A stretch of 64,000 nt of DNA from Rhizobium sp. BK313 (GTDB taxonomy: Bacteria; Pseudomonadota; Alphaproteobacteria; Rhizobiales; Rhizobiaceae), in NCBI RefSeq assembly GCF_014193655.1, contig NZ_JACHZQ010000014.1, forward strand, positions 1 to 64,000, read 5' to 3'. A program made the translations under genes and the position numbers. The notes below the pieces were generated by a model, which saw nothing but the letters and a program-made list of their open reading frames with translations, made no database searches and was not told the origin of the DNA. How positions within the stretch are numbered: the first letter of the stretch is position 1; the number at the start of each line of letters is the position of its first letter. Shown here one piece after another: positions 1-9,477 of the stretch.

Positions 1-114
1 TACGGCCGACCGGAGGAGCTTGCCGATGTCGTTGCCTTCCTCGCCAGCGAGCGGGCATCCTACATCACAGGCGCCCGCATCAGGGTCGACGGCGGTTTGA
101 TCCGAACAATTTAA
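1..114 (+). CDS. SDR family oxidoreductase, C-terminal end (partial)
   Basis: Only the last 37 codons lie in the window; the gene begins before base 1 and ends with TAA. The residues VVAFLASERASYITG followed by RVDGG are the hallmark C-terminal segment of short-chain dehydrogenases, where the strand and loop after the substrate-binding region close the Rossmann fold. The catalytic YxxxK and the cofactor motif are outside the window, so substrate and activity cannot be judged. It lies 29 bases before the GMC oxidoreductase on the same strand and may share its transcript. Confidence 0.85.
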   Translation, partial: YGRPEELADVVAFLASERASYITGARIRVDGGLIRTI

Positions 115-143
115 GACAGTGAATATCGGCCGAGGGGGGAGCT

Positions 144-1763
144 TTGGTGGGGAAGACCTATGATTTCATTATTGCGGGCGGCGGCTCCGCGGCTTGTGTC
201 GCCGCCATGCGGCTGGTGCGGGATTTCGGCTTTTCCGTGCTCGTCATCGAACGCGGGCCGCGCAAGACCGCGAAGCTGATGGCCTTTCCCGCCGGTTACA
301 TGAAATACCTCGCCCGCGACGATTTCCTCGAAATGCATCATACGGTTCCGCAGCCGCAGCTTGGCGGCCGCGGACCGATCGTTCCGGTCGCCAAGGCGCT
401 TGGTGGCGGCAGCGCCGTCAATGCCATGGTCTATATGCGTGGCCAGAAAGAGGATTACGACGGTTGGGCCGCCTATCTCGGCCAGGGGATCGAATGGTCC
501 TATGCCAACATGCTGCCGCACTTCAAAGGGATCGAAGCCAATACGCGCTTCAACAACAGATATCACGGCATATCCGGCAATCTGCGCATCTCCGAGCCGG
601 GACACATCTCCGACACGACGGAGGATTTCCTGCTGGCGGCACAGGGGCTTGGCCATCCCTATAATCCCGACTTCAACGGCGTCAGGCAAAACGGCGTCGG
701 CATTATGCAGCACACCTACGGCCAGTGGAACGGCAAGATGGAGCGCTCCGACGCCAAGAAGGCATTCCTCGATCCGCTTGCCGGCGACGACAGGCTCGAG
801 ATCATCACCGATGCCCGAGTCGACCGCATCCTCATCGAAAACGGCCGCGCGACCGGTGTGACCTATACACGGAACGGAGAAAGCCACACGATCCACGCCG
901 AAAGAGAAATCCTGGTCGCCGCGGGCACCTATAACAGCGCCAAACTGATGATGCTGTCCGGCATCGGCCCGGCCGATCATCTGCGCGAACACGATATCGC
1001 CGTTACTCTCGATGTCCCCGGCGTCGGCGCCAATCTGCAGGATCATCATGAAGTCCCTGTGATCGCCACTACCAAGGGCAAGTCCGGCTATTTTGGCGAG
1101 GACAAGGGCTGGCCGATGCTTCGCAACGGGCTGCAATACCTGCTCTTCAACTCCGGTCCGGTCACGACCACCGGCATCGAATCCTGCCTGTTCTACGACC
1201 CGGACGGCAGCGAGCGACCGTCGATCCAGCTCTATTGCGCCCCGATCGTCTATCTCGACCGTGACGTCTCCTCCGCCAAGCCGACCTACGGCGTTACCTT
1301 CACCTCCTGCCTGTTGCGCCCAAAGGCGCGCGGCAGTGTCAAGCTTCGCTCGGCCAATCCTGCCGACCAGCCCCTGGTCGACTGCAACTTCTTCGGCGAT
1401 CCCGACGATCTGCGCCTGACGCTCGCCTCACTGAAGGTCGCCCGACAACTGCTGGAAACGGAACCTTTCAAATCGAAGATCGCGGACGAAATCCTTCCGG
1501 GCCGGGCGCTACAGGACGACGAGACCCTGGCCAAATTCGCCGGCCAAACCGTCAAGACGAATTACCACCCTTCCGGCAGCCTGCGCATGGGCCCGGACGA
1601 TGATGCAATGTCGGTGGTCGACGGAAAGCTGCGCGTGCGCGGCATCGACGGCCTGAGGGTCATCGACTGCTCGATCATCCCCTTCATCCCTTCGGGTAAT
1701 ACCAATGCGCCGGCAATGGCGATCGGCTCTAAGGCGGCGGAGATGATTGGGAAGAGTTATTGA
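144..1763 (+). CDS. GMC family FAD-dependent oxidoreductase (choline dehydrogenase-like)
   Basis: A 539-residue flavoprotein of the glucose-methanol-choline family, expected to oxidise an alcohol to an aldehyde or ketone in the cytoplasm. The N-terminus has the dinucleotide-binding motif IIAGGGSAACVAAMRL. The first GMC signature is around ALGGGSAVNAMVYMRG (residues about 85-100) and the second is GTYNSAKLMMLSGIGP (about 255-270). Near the C-terminus are the catalytic histidine in NYHPSGSLRMG and the segment SGNTNAPAMAIG. Length is normal for the family. The first codon is TTG at 144, with a GTG directly after it at 147; a purine-rich AGGGGGGA sits 4-7 bases upstream, so either may be used. 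Family assignment is firm; the alcohol substrate is unknown. Confidence 0.9.
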   Translation: MVGKTYDFIIAGGGSAACVAAMRLVRDFGFSVLVIERGPRKTAKLMAFPAGYMKYLARDDFLEMHHTVPQPQLGGRGPIVPVAKALGGGSAVNAMVYMRGQKEDYDGWAAYLGQGIEWSYANMLPHFKGIEANTRFNNRYHGISGNLRISEPGHISDTTEDFLLAAQGLGHPYNPDFNGVRQNGVGIMQHTYGQWNGKMERSDAKKAFLDPLAGDDRLEIITDARVDRILIENGRATGVTYTRNGESHTIHAEREILVAAGTYNSAKLMMLSGIGPADHLREHDIAVTLDVPGVGANLQDHHEVPVIATTKGKSGYFGEDKGWPMLRNGLQYLLFNSGPVTTTGIESCLFYDPDGSERPSIQLYCAPIVYLDRDVSSAKPTYGVTFTSCLLRPKARGSVKLRSANPADQPLVDCNFFGDPDDLRLTLASLKVARQLLETEPFKSKIADEILPGRALQDDETLAKFAGQTVKTNYHPSGSLRMGPDDDAMSVVDGKLRVRGIDGLRVIDCSIIPFIPSGNTNAPAMAIGSKAAEMIGKSY

Positions 1764-1874
1764 AGATCTGGCTCGGTGTTGCCTTTCCGGCAATCAGTGC
1801 ATCGAAAATCAGCGCTTTTTCGCAACGCTGTGCTTTGTCATACTCGCCTCAAGCCGAGATTGAGGTGCCGCCGG

Positions 1875-2201
1875 ATGGCCTATGTCATTACCGATCCCTG
1901 TATTGACGTTAAGGATGGTGATTGCACGGTCGCCTGTCCCGTGGATTGCATCTACGAGGGCGGACGGATGTTCTACATTCATCCCGGCGAATGCATCAAT
2001 TGCGGGCTCTGTCTCTCGGTCTGTCCCGTCGATGCGATTTCCTGGGACGAGGAAATTCCGCAGGACCGGGTGCAGTTCAAAGCCGTCAATCAGGATTTCT
2101 TCGGCCCCGAGGTGACCAACTGGGGCTCACCCGGCGGCTGGGACAAGAACTATACGACCAATCGCGACCATCCGCTCGTCGCCGCCTATGAAAGAGCCTG
2201 A
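1875..2201 (+). CDS. 7Fe (3Fe-4S/4Fe-4S) ferredoxin
   Basis: A 108-residue soluble electron carrier. Cysteines at residues 9, 17, 21 and 25 (C-x7-C-x3-C-x3-C) and at 40, 43, 46 and 50 (CINCGLCLSVCP) match bacterial ferredoxins that carry one 3Fe-4S or 4Fe-4S cluster plus one 4Fe-4S cluster. An acidic, aromatic-rich C-terminal extension of about 50 residues follows, as in the long ferredoxins. I chose ATG 1875 because MAYVITDPCI is the standard N-terminus; an in-frame extension back to 1776 has no family similarity. Its redox partner is not evident: the neighbouring GMC enzyme is a flavoprotein that does not normally need a ferredoxin. Confidence 0.9.
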   Translation: MAYVITDPCIDVKDGDCTVACPVDCIYEGGRMFYIHPGECINCGLCLSVCPVDAISWDEEIPQDRVQFKAVNQDFFGPEVTNWGSPGGWDKNYTTNRDHPLVAAYERA

Positions 2202-2225
2202 TCAAGACAGGCGTCACGACCCGAA

Positions 2226-3128
2226 ATGGATTTCGACATGACAGCAGCAAAGATCGGCGGCGTCATCGCAGCCGTACCCACTCCACTCACCGCAAGCGGA
2301 ACCGTCGATACGGACGCTTTCTTGGAGCATGCTCGCTGGTGTCTGGCGGAAGGATGCGATCTTCTCAATGTGCTGGGAACGACGGGCGAGGCGAACTCGC
2401 TCTCCTTCTCGCAGAGAAGCGCACTCATGGCGACCGCTGCAAAGAGCCTCGACGGTGACATGATGATGGTCGGCACAGGTACTCCAGATCTCGAAACGAC
2501 AATCACGCTGACACGGCAAGCCTATGAGCTGGGCTATGCCGCAGCGCTCCTCCTGCCGCCTTACTACTACAAGTCGGTTCAGGACGAAGGGCTTTTTGCC
2601 TGGTTCGCCAAGGTCATTCAGGAAACGGCTGAAACACCTATCCCGATGTATCTCTATAACTTCCCGCAGCTAACGGGCATAGAGTTCTCCCCTGCCCTGG
2701 CAGCAAGACTCATCCAAATGTTTCCGGAGCGCGTTCGCGGGGCGAAGGATAGTTCAGGCAATTTAGACTATGCCCGTCAGCTCGCACAGATTTCTGGCTT
2801 TGCGGTCTTTCCGAGCAACGAGGCAGCGCTTGCTGGGGCGGAAAAGGACAATTTCGCCGGCTGCATTTCCGCGACTGTCAATATCAATCCGCAATCCTCG
2901 GCACGGCTCTGGAAGAACCAGAGTGACCCGGCGACACTCGACGAGGTCAGACATCTCAGGCAGGCGATCGCCGCTCATCCGCTCATTCCGGCGGTCAAAT
3001 ATCTCGTCGGCAAGCGGACGGGGAGCGCTGTTTGGAGCAATGTCTTGCCCCCGAACCTGAAGATCACGGAGAGGGCGCGCCTGGAAATGTTAGATGCGAT
3101 TGCTGCTGAGTTGACGGGCACAAGCTAG
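2226..3128 (+). CDS. DapA/NAL family lyase or synthase
   Basis: A 300-residue class I (Schiff-base) aldolase of the dihydrodipicolinate synthase / N-acetylneuraminate lyase superfamily. GTTGE at residues 51-55 is the carboxylate-binding loop, Tyr in YLYNFPQ (about 144) is the proton-relay tyrosine, and Lys 174 in GAKDSSGN is the Schiff-base lysine. Family members condense or cleave pyruvate-containing compounds; many plasmid-borne rhizobial copies act on sugar-derived 2-keto-3-deoxy acids rather than in lysine synthesis. The start may be ATG 2226 or ATG 2238; neither has a clear ribosome site. It converges with the broken amidohydrolase gene. Substrate unknown. Confidence 0.88.
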   Translation: MDFDMTAAKIGGVIAAVPTPLTASGTVDTDAFLEHARWCLAEGCDLLNVLGTTGEANSLSFSQRSALMATAAKSLDGDMMMVGTGTPDLETTITLTRQAYELGYAAALLLPPYYYKSVQDEGLFAWFAKVIQETAETPIPMYLYNFPQLTGIEFSPALAARLIQMFPERVRGAKDSSGNLDYARQLAQISGFAVFPSNEAALAGAEKDNFAGCISATVNINPQSSARLWKNQSDPATLDEVRHLRQAIAAHPLIPAVKYLVGKRTGSAVWSNVLPPNLKITERARLEMLDAIAAELTGTS

Positions 3129-3142
3129 ATGGCCGGCCCTCC

Positions 3143-4365
3143 TCACCACTCAGAATAATAGCGGCGGATTGCAGCAGACAGGCTTCCGGCGAGCTGCCGT
3201 TCGCGCCTAAGGCGGGGGAGATCACCCCTTGCCTGCTCGCGCAATTCCCGCCGCGCTCCCTCAAAATCGACGGTGATCAGGCGACCATCCCGCATGATCT
3301 CGCGCCCGCCCACGAAAAGGCCTCTGGCATAGGCGGATGTCATGCGGGTCAGCAGCACCTCCGCCTCGTCGATATCGTCGAACAGGCAATCCGCCATCAG
3401 GGCGTCATAGTCGATCACCACGAAATCCTGGGCTGCCGGTGCGTTGATCACCTTCGCGCCGATATGAATGGCAGCATCGAAAATTTGATCCGCGGTGAAC
3501 CGGCGCGCCAGTTCGCGTCCGCCATGCAGGAGATGTATGAGCCGCATCTCCCGCCAAAGGTCCTGATCGTCGTCAAACCCGGAGCCGTCGAGACCGATGG
3601 CGAAGGCCGGGCCTTTCTCCGCCACGAGATACCCTGCGGGAAGCGGCGATCCAGCCATTGCCGCTGCCGCGGACTTTCCAGAAGATGCATGTGGATGCGC
3701 CGGTTATTGACCGCGGACGCCTCGGCGATCGCCTCCAGCATGGCGTTCGAACACCATTGCGGACCGATCGGCCCGTATTGAACATCGACCGTCGGATTGG
3801 AGTTTGCCGCCGCCACCGCCTCGACGGCGGCGATCTGTTCTGCGATCGGCGCGTAGGCCGGGATGCTCGGCGACAGAGCCTGCCAGTCGTCCTCGCTCAG
3901 CAACGGCTTCAATTTCTCCGGCCCGCCGCCATAGGCCCAGGGATCGAAGTCAAGCAACGGACAGGACAATCCCAGACGAATACCGACGTTCCCTGCAGCA
4001 CGGATGACGGCGGCAGCTTCGTCGCCGAGCCGATTGATATTCAGTGAGTTGTGGCAATGCATCGTCGCGCCCACACCCGCTTGCGCCAGGCGCGCGAACG
4101 CCACCAGCGCCTCAAGATAGGCATCGGTTCGCGGTCGCAGACGCATGCCGGGAATCCAAACCTCAAGGGCGTCGTCGACGGCACCGAAATCGAGCGTACG
4201 GATGCCATATCCATGGTCATGGGCGTTGACGGGTGATGGCATCGCCAGATTGCCCGGGCCAACGGCCAGCGATCGGTCCGCGCCCATGGGGAGCGATGTC
4301 GTGCCATCAAAACGCTCCGCGACCTCATGGCCGGGGCGGAGCAGCAACCGGGCGGATGTCGTCAT
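3143..4365 (-). pseudogene. Amidohydrolase (cytosine-deaminase-like), internal deletion with frame change
   Basis: The first part (4365 down to about 3625) reads as an amidohydrolase with the metal-binding HDHG, the MHCHNS segment and the histidine in HMHLLESP. After WLDRRFPQG the frame loses similarity. Family features resume in another frame at about 3620 with FAIGLDGSGFDDDQDLW, which carries the catalytic aspartate, and continue to the stop at 3143. Comparing both parts with the usual order of this family, the stretch between FPQG and FAIGLDG is about 45 residues too short and lacks the second conserved histidine region. This is therefore a deletion plus a frame change rather than a single-base error. 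Total length is about 407 codons, against roughly 450 expected. It lies 5 bases after the LysR gene on the same strand. Confidence 0.75.
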
Positions 4366-4370
4366 CTTCT

Positions 4371-5294
4371 TTACCTCTGGATCACAGCATGGATCTTGTC
4401 GCTGAACTTCTTCAGCTCGCCGCTCATCGACTCGATCACCACTTCGGTTGCATGGGTAAGTTGGCGCTGACGCGGCACGACGATGCCGACCTGCAAATTG
4501 TGCAATTGCGAACCGGCGATATGTAAGGCAACAACCTCGCCGGCCTCGAGCTCTTCCAGGAGGCCAAGCGGCGTAAAGAAGGCGACGCCCTCGCCCGACA
4601 GGATCAATGGCTTGAGCATCATCTGATTGTTCGTCGCGACCAGCGTACGTCCAACGCGGTTGAGCGCACCGAGCTCGACGGCGATCATGGAGCTCATGAC
4701 TTCATTGTCGAGCTGCAAAAGCAGCTTGAACTGCGCGCATTCCTGCAGGGTGGCCGATTTCTGCCGCGCCAGTGGATGATTGCGCGATACTATCGCCATC
4801 AGCGGCATCGGAACGCCGTAAACCAGCTTGATATCGTGGGGCCGGGCGAGATCGAAGGTGACGCCGATATCAACGTCGCCTTCCGCTATGAAGCGGAAAA
4901 TACTGGTGTAATTGTCGTTACGAATGCGGAAATCGACCGCTGGGTGCCGTTTGTGGAAGCCCATGACGAATTCCGGCAGGAACTGGACGGCGAGACTGTC
5001 GAGGGAGGCGATATGGACCCGGCCGGCGCACTTGCCCTGGAGATCGCCGAGATCGGATTTCATGATCTCATATTTCAGCAGCGTCTCCTTGGCGTGCTTC
5101 AGGACGATTTCGCCAGCCGCCGTCAAGCGCAGGCCATCGGAGAAACGCTCGAACAACGGCGTTCCGAGCTCGTCCTCCAGCTTCTTGATCTGCCGGCTGA
5201 CGGCCGAAGTTGCGACATGCAGCTCATCCGACGCCTTACGGATCGAACCTGAGCGCGCGACTTCAGCGAAATATTTCAGGATACTAGCGTGCAT
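4371..5294 (-). CDS. LysR family transcriptional regulator
   Basis: A 307-residue LysR-type regulator. The N-terminal winged helix-turn-helix covers about residues 1-60 (FAEVARSGSIRKASDELH, then VSRQIKKLEDELGTPLFER) and is followed by the linker helix and a periplasmic-binding-protein-like effector domain. It lies at the 3' side of the catabolic operon that starts at 11327, on the same strand and 35 bases after the enoyl-CoA hydratase gene, so it probably controls that operon or the amidohydrolase that followed it. LysR regulators usually need a small-molecule inducer, typically a pathway substrate or intermediate. I could not assign an operator. Confidence 0.9.
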   Translation of the reverse strand: MHASILKYFAEVARSGSIRKASDELHVATSAVSRQIKKLEDELGTPLFERFSDGLRLTAAGEIVLKHAKETLLKYEIMKSDLGDLQGKCAGRVHIASLDSLAVQFLPEFVMGFHKRHPAVDFRIRNDNYTSIFRFIAEGDVDIGVTFDLARPHDIKLVYGVPMPLMAIVSRNHPLARQKSATLQECAQFKLLLQLDNEVMSSMIAVELGALNRVGRTLVATNNQMMLKPLILSGEGVAFFTPLGLLEELEAGEVVALHIAGSQLHNLQVGIVVPRQRQLTHATEVVIESMSGELKKFSDKIHAVIQR

Positions 5295-5329
5295 GGAAGC
5301 CTCTCGATATGCCGGAAGCTATACCACGC

Positions 5330-6106
5330 TCATCGTCCTCGCCAAACGGGCGCCCGTTTTTGCTGGAACGCGGCAACGCCCTCCAGCGCGTCCTCGCTCT
5401 GCAGCGCTTTGATGAGCGCCGGCGTGCGCAGGGCTTGCGCCTCTGCAGGGCTCAGATGACCGGTCCGGTTCACGGTCTGCTTGATCGCGCGCAGCGACAA
5501 CGGCGCGCAGGCAACGATATCGGCAACCCAGCGATCGACGGCCGCATCGAGCTCGGCCGCAGGAACCACCTCGTTGACGACCCCGAACCCTGCCATCTCG
5601 GAGGCGCTGAACTGCCTGCCCGTCAGCATGACTGCCATCGCCCGGTTGAAGGCGATCTTTCGTTGCAAAAGCACCATGCCGCCATCGAGCGGCATGCGCC
5701 CGACGCGGGCTTCCGGCAGGCCGAAGCGCGCCGTCTCCGCCGCTATCACAATGTCGCAGCCGAGCACCATCTCAAAGCCGCCACCAAGCGCGAAGCCATT
5801 GACGCGGGCGATGACAGGCACATCGAGAGACCGGCGAAACGCCAACCCGCCAAAGCCGTTCACCCGGCTCGCCGCCCAATAATCGAGGCCGGAACTGCCG
5901 CTCCCGCCCTTAAGATCCGCGCCAGCGCAAAAGGCTCTTTCGCCGGCTCCGGTCAGCACGACGCAACTGATGTCGTCGCGCGCTTCGATCTCGCGCCAGA
6001 TCGTCTCCAGCTCCTGCTCCGTCGCGGCATCGACCGCATTCATGCGGTCCGGACGATCCAGAGTGACGCGGGCGACACGATCTTCGACGGAAAAACCGAC
6101 GCTCAT
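5330..6106 (-). CDS. Enoyl-CoA hydratase/isomerase family protein
   Basis: A 258-residue crotonase-fold protein. AFCAGADLKG (about residues 60-70) gives the first oxyanion-hole backbone, and NGFALGGGFEMVLGCD (about 100-115) gives the second. PEARVGRMPLDGG holds a glutamate at the place of a hydratase catalytic acid. The 258-residue length is typical. The gene overlaps the CoA-transferase gene by four bases (ATGA), so the two are very likely translated together: the transferase would make the CoA thioester and this protein would hydrate or isomerise it. The acyl substrate is unknown. Confidence 0.9.
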   Translation of the reverse strand: MSVGFSVEDRVARVTLDRPDRMNAVDAATEQELETIWREIEARDDISCVVLTGAGERAFCAGADLKGGSGSSGLDYWAASRVNGFGGLAFRRSLDVPVIARVNGFALGGGFEMVLGCDIVIAAETARFGLPEARVGRMPLDGGMVLLQRKIAFNRAMAVMLTGRQFSASEMAGFGVVNEVVPAAELDAAVDRWVADIVACAPLSLRAIKQTVNRTGHLSPAEAQALRTPALIKALQSEDALEGVAAFQQKRAPVWRGR

Positions 6107-7260
6107 GCCGCATCTCCCTGCAGTCTGCCGAGCGAGCCGAGGATTTCGTCATTATGCTGGCCGAGCTGCGGCGGCGGAATACGCACCGCTACATGGGCTG
6201 CAGACATATCGATCGGCGAACCGATCAGACGGATTGGACCGGCCGACGTTTCGCCAGCCTCCAGGATCATCTTGTTGATGATCGTCTGCTCGTCCTTCAG
6301 CGCTTCTGGGAGCGAACGCACCGGCGCGCATAGAATGTCTACGCCCTCCAGCCGCTCCAGCCAATGAGCCGTAGTGTTCTTCGCGAAATTGTCGCGAAAG
6401 GTCGCCTGCAGCTCCGGCCGCCGCGCCATCTGGGCGTCGAAATCCTTGTAGTGCGGATATTGCGACAGGTCTTCGATTTCCAACGCGTTGCAAATATCCT
6501 GCAACGGATTCTGCTTGAAGGCGCCGACCATGACGATGGCTCCGTCGGTGGTTTCGAACACACCCGTCAGCGGGAAGGCGCCCCAGTTGAGGTCTCGTTG
6601 ACGCATCAAATGCGTCGTCCCCTCCTGCATCTGCATGGCGAGCATGGAATTATACAGGCTGACGGCGACCTGCTGGCCTTCGCCGGTCTTGTCGCGCTGC
6701 AGGAGCGCCAGAAGAATGCCCTGGACGAGATGCATGCCGGCCGAATAATCGGCAAGCGGCGTGGCATAGATCGAGGTCGGATGGCTGCTGTCCGACTTGC
6801 GGCGCATGACGCCGGAGACGGCCTGAGCCAACACGTCTTGGCCGCCCTTGTGCTGATAAGGGCCGGTCAAGCCGAAGCCGGTGCCCACGGCATAGATCAA
6901 GCGTTTGTTGATCTTCTTTAGCTCCTCGAAGCCGAAGCCCATGCGCTCCATGACGCCTGGACGGAAGTTATTGACGACGACATCGGCCGTTTCCAGCAAC
7001 GTGAGCACGGTATTGCGCGCCTCTGGCTGCTTGAGGTCGAGTGCCAGGCTCTTCTTGTTGCGGTTCAGCGAGCAGAAGACCGGGTTGTTCAGACCATCCG
7101 GATCGGAGCCAAGCGACCAGCGAGAGAGATCGCCGATACGCTCCTTTTCGACCTTGATGACTTCGGCGCCATAGTCGGCCAGCACCTGGGTGCACGAAGG
7201 TCCGAGCATGACCTGGGTGAAATCGATGACACGAATGCCGTCGAGGGGAAGAGTGGTCAT
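6103..7260 (-). CDS. CaiB/BaiF family (class III) CoA transferase
   Basis: A 385-residue family III CoA transferase, which moves CoA between carboxylic acids through an aspartyl-CoA intermediate. The N-terminus LPLDGIRVIDFTQVMLGP and the ADYGAEVIKVEK segment are family hallmarks, and Asp 171 in PLADYSAGMHLVQG matches the nucleophile of formyl-CoA transferase. The gene overlaps both neighbours by four bases, so an FAD oxidoreductase, this transferase and a crotonase form one translational unit. Together they look like activation and processing of a carboxylate brought in by the ABC transporter encoded upstream. Exact substrate not predictable from sequence. Confidence 0.92.
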   Translation of the reverse strand: MTTLPLDGIRVIDFTQVMLGPSCTQVLADYGAEVIKVEKERIGDLSRWSLGSDPDGLNNPVFCSLNRNKKSLALDLKQPEARNTVLTLLETADVVVNNFRPGVMERMGFGFEELKKINKRLIYAVGTGFGLTGPYQHKGGQDVLAQAVSGVMRRKSDSSHPTSIYATPLADYSAGMHLVQGILLALLQRDKTGEGQQVAVSLYNSMLAMQMQEGTTHLMRQRDLNWGAFPLTGVFETTDGAIVMVGAFKQNPLQDICNALEIEDLSQYPHYKDFDAQMARRPELQATFRDNFAKNTTAHWLERLEGVDILCAPVRSLPEALKDEQTIINKMILEAGETSAGPIRLIGSPIDMSAAHVAVRIPPPQLGQHNDEILGSLGRLQGDAA

Positions 7261-8615
7261 TCTGCGGCCTCCAGATAGGTAGCGTTTTCGGACGGTACGT
7301 CGCCGGGATCAGCCCCTTGCGCCCGCATTTGTTTTTGAATTGTTTTGACGTCGGCCTTGCGGACGGTCGTCCCGGCATTGAGCGCGACAACGGCGGCAAC
7401 GCCCGCGGCCTCGCCCATAGCCATGCACGGCGGAATTTCGCGGCTGGATTTCTGCGCCTGCGGCGTCGCCGAATAGTGACGGCCGGCGACGATCAACTGG
7501 TCGATCTCCTTCGGCAACATTGCCCGGTAAGGCGTGTAGTAGTCGCGGCCACGGCAGACCGTGTCGGCGAAATGCCGCCGGCTCATGACATCGTCCTTCG
7601 TCACGACATAGTCGCCTTCCAGCTGCCGTGTCTGGCGCACGCCGGTCTGCGGCGCGAAATCGACGACATAGGCATTTTCGAAGCCCGGCATTTTCTCTCG
7701 CGCGAAGTCCAGCAGTCGAGCGATGCGCGCGCGGCCCTCCAATTCTGCCTGCGTCAAGTCCTCGACCTTGAGGCCGCTCAGCTTCGGCATGTGCGGGCAG
7801 TTGAGCCAGACGACGCCCGGCAGTGGCGTCTTCAGCCACCAGAAAGACCAGCAACCGCCGATGAGACGCTTGGCTTCGTGATCCACCAGCTTGAAGGCTT
7901 CCGGATCTTCGCGCTCGAACCGTTCGGCCGCATCCGTGTCGATACCGCCCCAACGCGAAACCGTCGTCAGGATAAAATTGGATTCGATATGCGAGGCACC
8001 GGCACTGGCGGCGACGTCAAGATCGCCCGTGGTGTCGATGACCACATCACCGAGAATCGCCTCCATGCCCGCCTTGGTCTGGCAGATCACACCCTTGATC
8101 GTCCTGTCCTCAACAATCGCGGAGGAGAACCAGCTATGGGTTCTGAGCTTGACGCCGGCAAGAGCTAGAATGTCGTAGGAAGCACGCTTGAAGGCGTCGG
8201 GATCGAAAGCGGCGGAAAAGCAGATCGGATGCGGCATGGACGGCGTGTGGAAATCGAACAGCCCCCAGCGCGCCCAGCGCTGCCATGCTTCTGGGGTATC
8301 GCGGAATTCGATCAGGCGATCGCGGTCAGTCGGCGTGACGCACAGGCCCCAGACCTTCATGCGTTCGATCATTTCCATGCAGATGCCGCGCACGGTGATT
8401 TCGAGTTCGTTGATCATGTCGTCGAGCACCAGCACCATGCCGCCGGCAGCGAGACCGCCGACATAGGGATAGCGCTCCAGCAAGGTCACGCTCGCACCAT
8501 TGCGGGCCGCCGACACTGCTGCCGAGATCCCGGCTGGGCCGCCACCGACCACGACGACGTCGGAGCGATCGACCACTTTGATGTCGCGCGCAGGCTGATG
8601 GATTGTCTCAATCAT
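7257..8615 (-). CDS. FAD-dependent oxidoreductase (FAD_oxidored-type)
   Basis: A 452-residue flavoprotein. VVVVGGGPAGISAAVSAARN near residue 20 is the FAD-binding GxGxxG, followed by the acidic residue in LLERYPYVGG. Near the C-terminus, LIVAGRHYSATPQ and ACMAMGEAAGVAA-like residues (PCMAMGEAAGVAAV) complete the FAD site, as in the fumarate-reductase-related group of FAD-dependent oxidoreductases. I chose ATG 8615, which follows AGAGGAAA at good spacing; the open frame reaches back to 8702 inside the permease gene, but that part has no family similarity. It sits between the ABC permease and the CoA transferase and probably oxidises the imported acid or one of its derivatives. Confidence 0.88.
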   Translation of the reverse strand: MIETIHQPARDIKVVDRSDVVVVGGGPAGISAAVSAARNGASVTLLERYPYVGGLAAGGMVLVLDDMINELEITVRGICMEMIERMKVWGLCVTPTDRDRLIEFRDTPEAWQRWARWGLFDFHTPSMPHPICFSAAFDPDAFKRASYDILALAGVKLRTHSWFSSAIVEDRTIKGVICQTKAGMEAILGDVVIDTTGDLDVAASAGASHIESNFILTTVSRWGGIDTDAAERFEREDPEAFKLVDHEAKRLIGGCWSFWWLKTPLPGVVWLNCPHMPKLSGLKVEDLTQAELEGRARIARLLDFAREKMPGFENAYVVDFAPQTGVRQTRQLEGDYVVTKDDVMSRRHFADTVCRGRDYYTPYRAMLPKEIDQLIVAGRHYSATPQAQKSSREIPPCMAMGEAAGVAAVVALNAGTTVRKADVKTIQKQMRAQGADPGDVPSENATYLEAAE

Positions 8616-8640
8616 TGTCGTTTCCTCTAGTTGCGCGTGC

Positions 8641-9477
8641 TCAATGCGATCCAGCGGGCTTCCAGCGCACCACCTTTGCCTCGACCGCCGAGACCAGGGC
8701 AAATAGGATCACCGCTAGAAGCGCTGCGATCACAACGGTTGCGTAGAGAAGGGGCGAGCGGAAATTATAGGTAGCCTCGATGATCAGTGCGCCGAGACCG
8801 AAACTCGAACCGATCCATTCGGCGACGATCGCCCCCATGACGCTGCTGGTCGCGGCGATCTTCAGCGCCGCGAACAGGAAGGGCAGCGAACTTGGAAAGC
8901 GGACTTTCCAGAGGATCTCGGAATTGGTCGCCGACAGAACCCGCATCAGATCGAGCATGGCGGGACTAGCGGCGCGCAATCCTTGGACCATGTTGACCAG
9001 CGTCGGGAAGAAGCAGATCAGGCCGGCGATGATGATCTTCGGTGCCAGCCCATTGCCGAAGATCAGCACGAGGATCGGCGCAAGCGCAATGATCGGGATC
9101 GCCTTGATGAAGACGGCGATCGGGTAAAACGCCTTCTCCGCCGTCGTGCTATGCACGAACCACACTGCCAGCAGGATGGCGACAAGGTTGCCGAACAGGA
9201 AGCCCAAGGCTGCCTCCAAAAGGGTCGGCAGGAAATTCCGCCAGAGCGTTGCGGCATTGTCGCGAAAGGCGAACACGACATCGGCGGGGCTCGGCGCCAT
9301 GAAGGTCGGGATTTTGAATATCCAGATCACCAGTTGCCAGAGCACGACGAGGCCGAGACCGGCCAGAATCGCCGGCAGGTTTTTCGACAAGGTGCCAACC
9401 GTGGCGTCGAGGATCGCGACCTTGCGCGGCGTGGATGCGGGCGCGGAACGCGTTCCGGAAGAGACCACATTGCTCAT
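8641..9477 (-). CDS. ABC transporter permease (SsuC/TauC type)
   Basis: A 278-residue inner-membrane protein of the binding-protein-dependent transport family used for sulfonates, taurine, nitrate and hydroxymethylpyrimidine-like compounds. It has about six hydrophobic segments, beginning with AILAGLGLVVLWQLVIWIF, and the cytoplasmic coupling motif lies in the RVLSATNSEILWKVRFPSSL region (EAA-like loop). I chose ATG 9477 because it overlaps the ATPase stop as ATGA and has GGAGG seven bases upstream; ATG 9483 is too close to that site. It is the middle gene of the SBP-ATPase-permease set. Confidence 0.9.
   Translation of the reverse strand: MSNVVSSGTRSAPASTPRKVAILDATVGTLSKNLPAILAGLGLVVLWQLVIWIFKIPTFMAPSPADVVFAFRDNAATLWRNFLPTLLEAALGFLFGNLVAILLAVWFVHSTTAEKAFYPIAVFIKAIPIIALAPILVLIFGNGLAPKIIIAGLICFFPTLVNMVQGLRAASPAMLDLMRVLSATNSEILWKVRFPSSLPFLFAALKIAATSSVMGAIVAEWIGSSFGLGALIIEATYNFRSPLLYATVVIAALLAVILFALVSAVEAKVVRWKPAGSH

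Noticed and set aside
111..1136. 341-codon open frame on the minus strand
   Set aside because: Antisense to the GMC oxidoreductase; no start context or family pattern.
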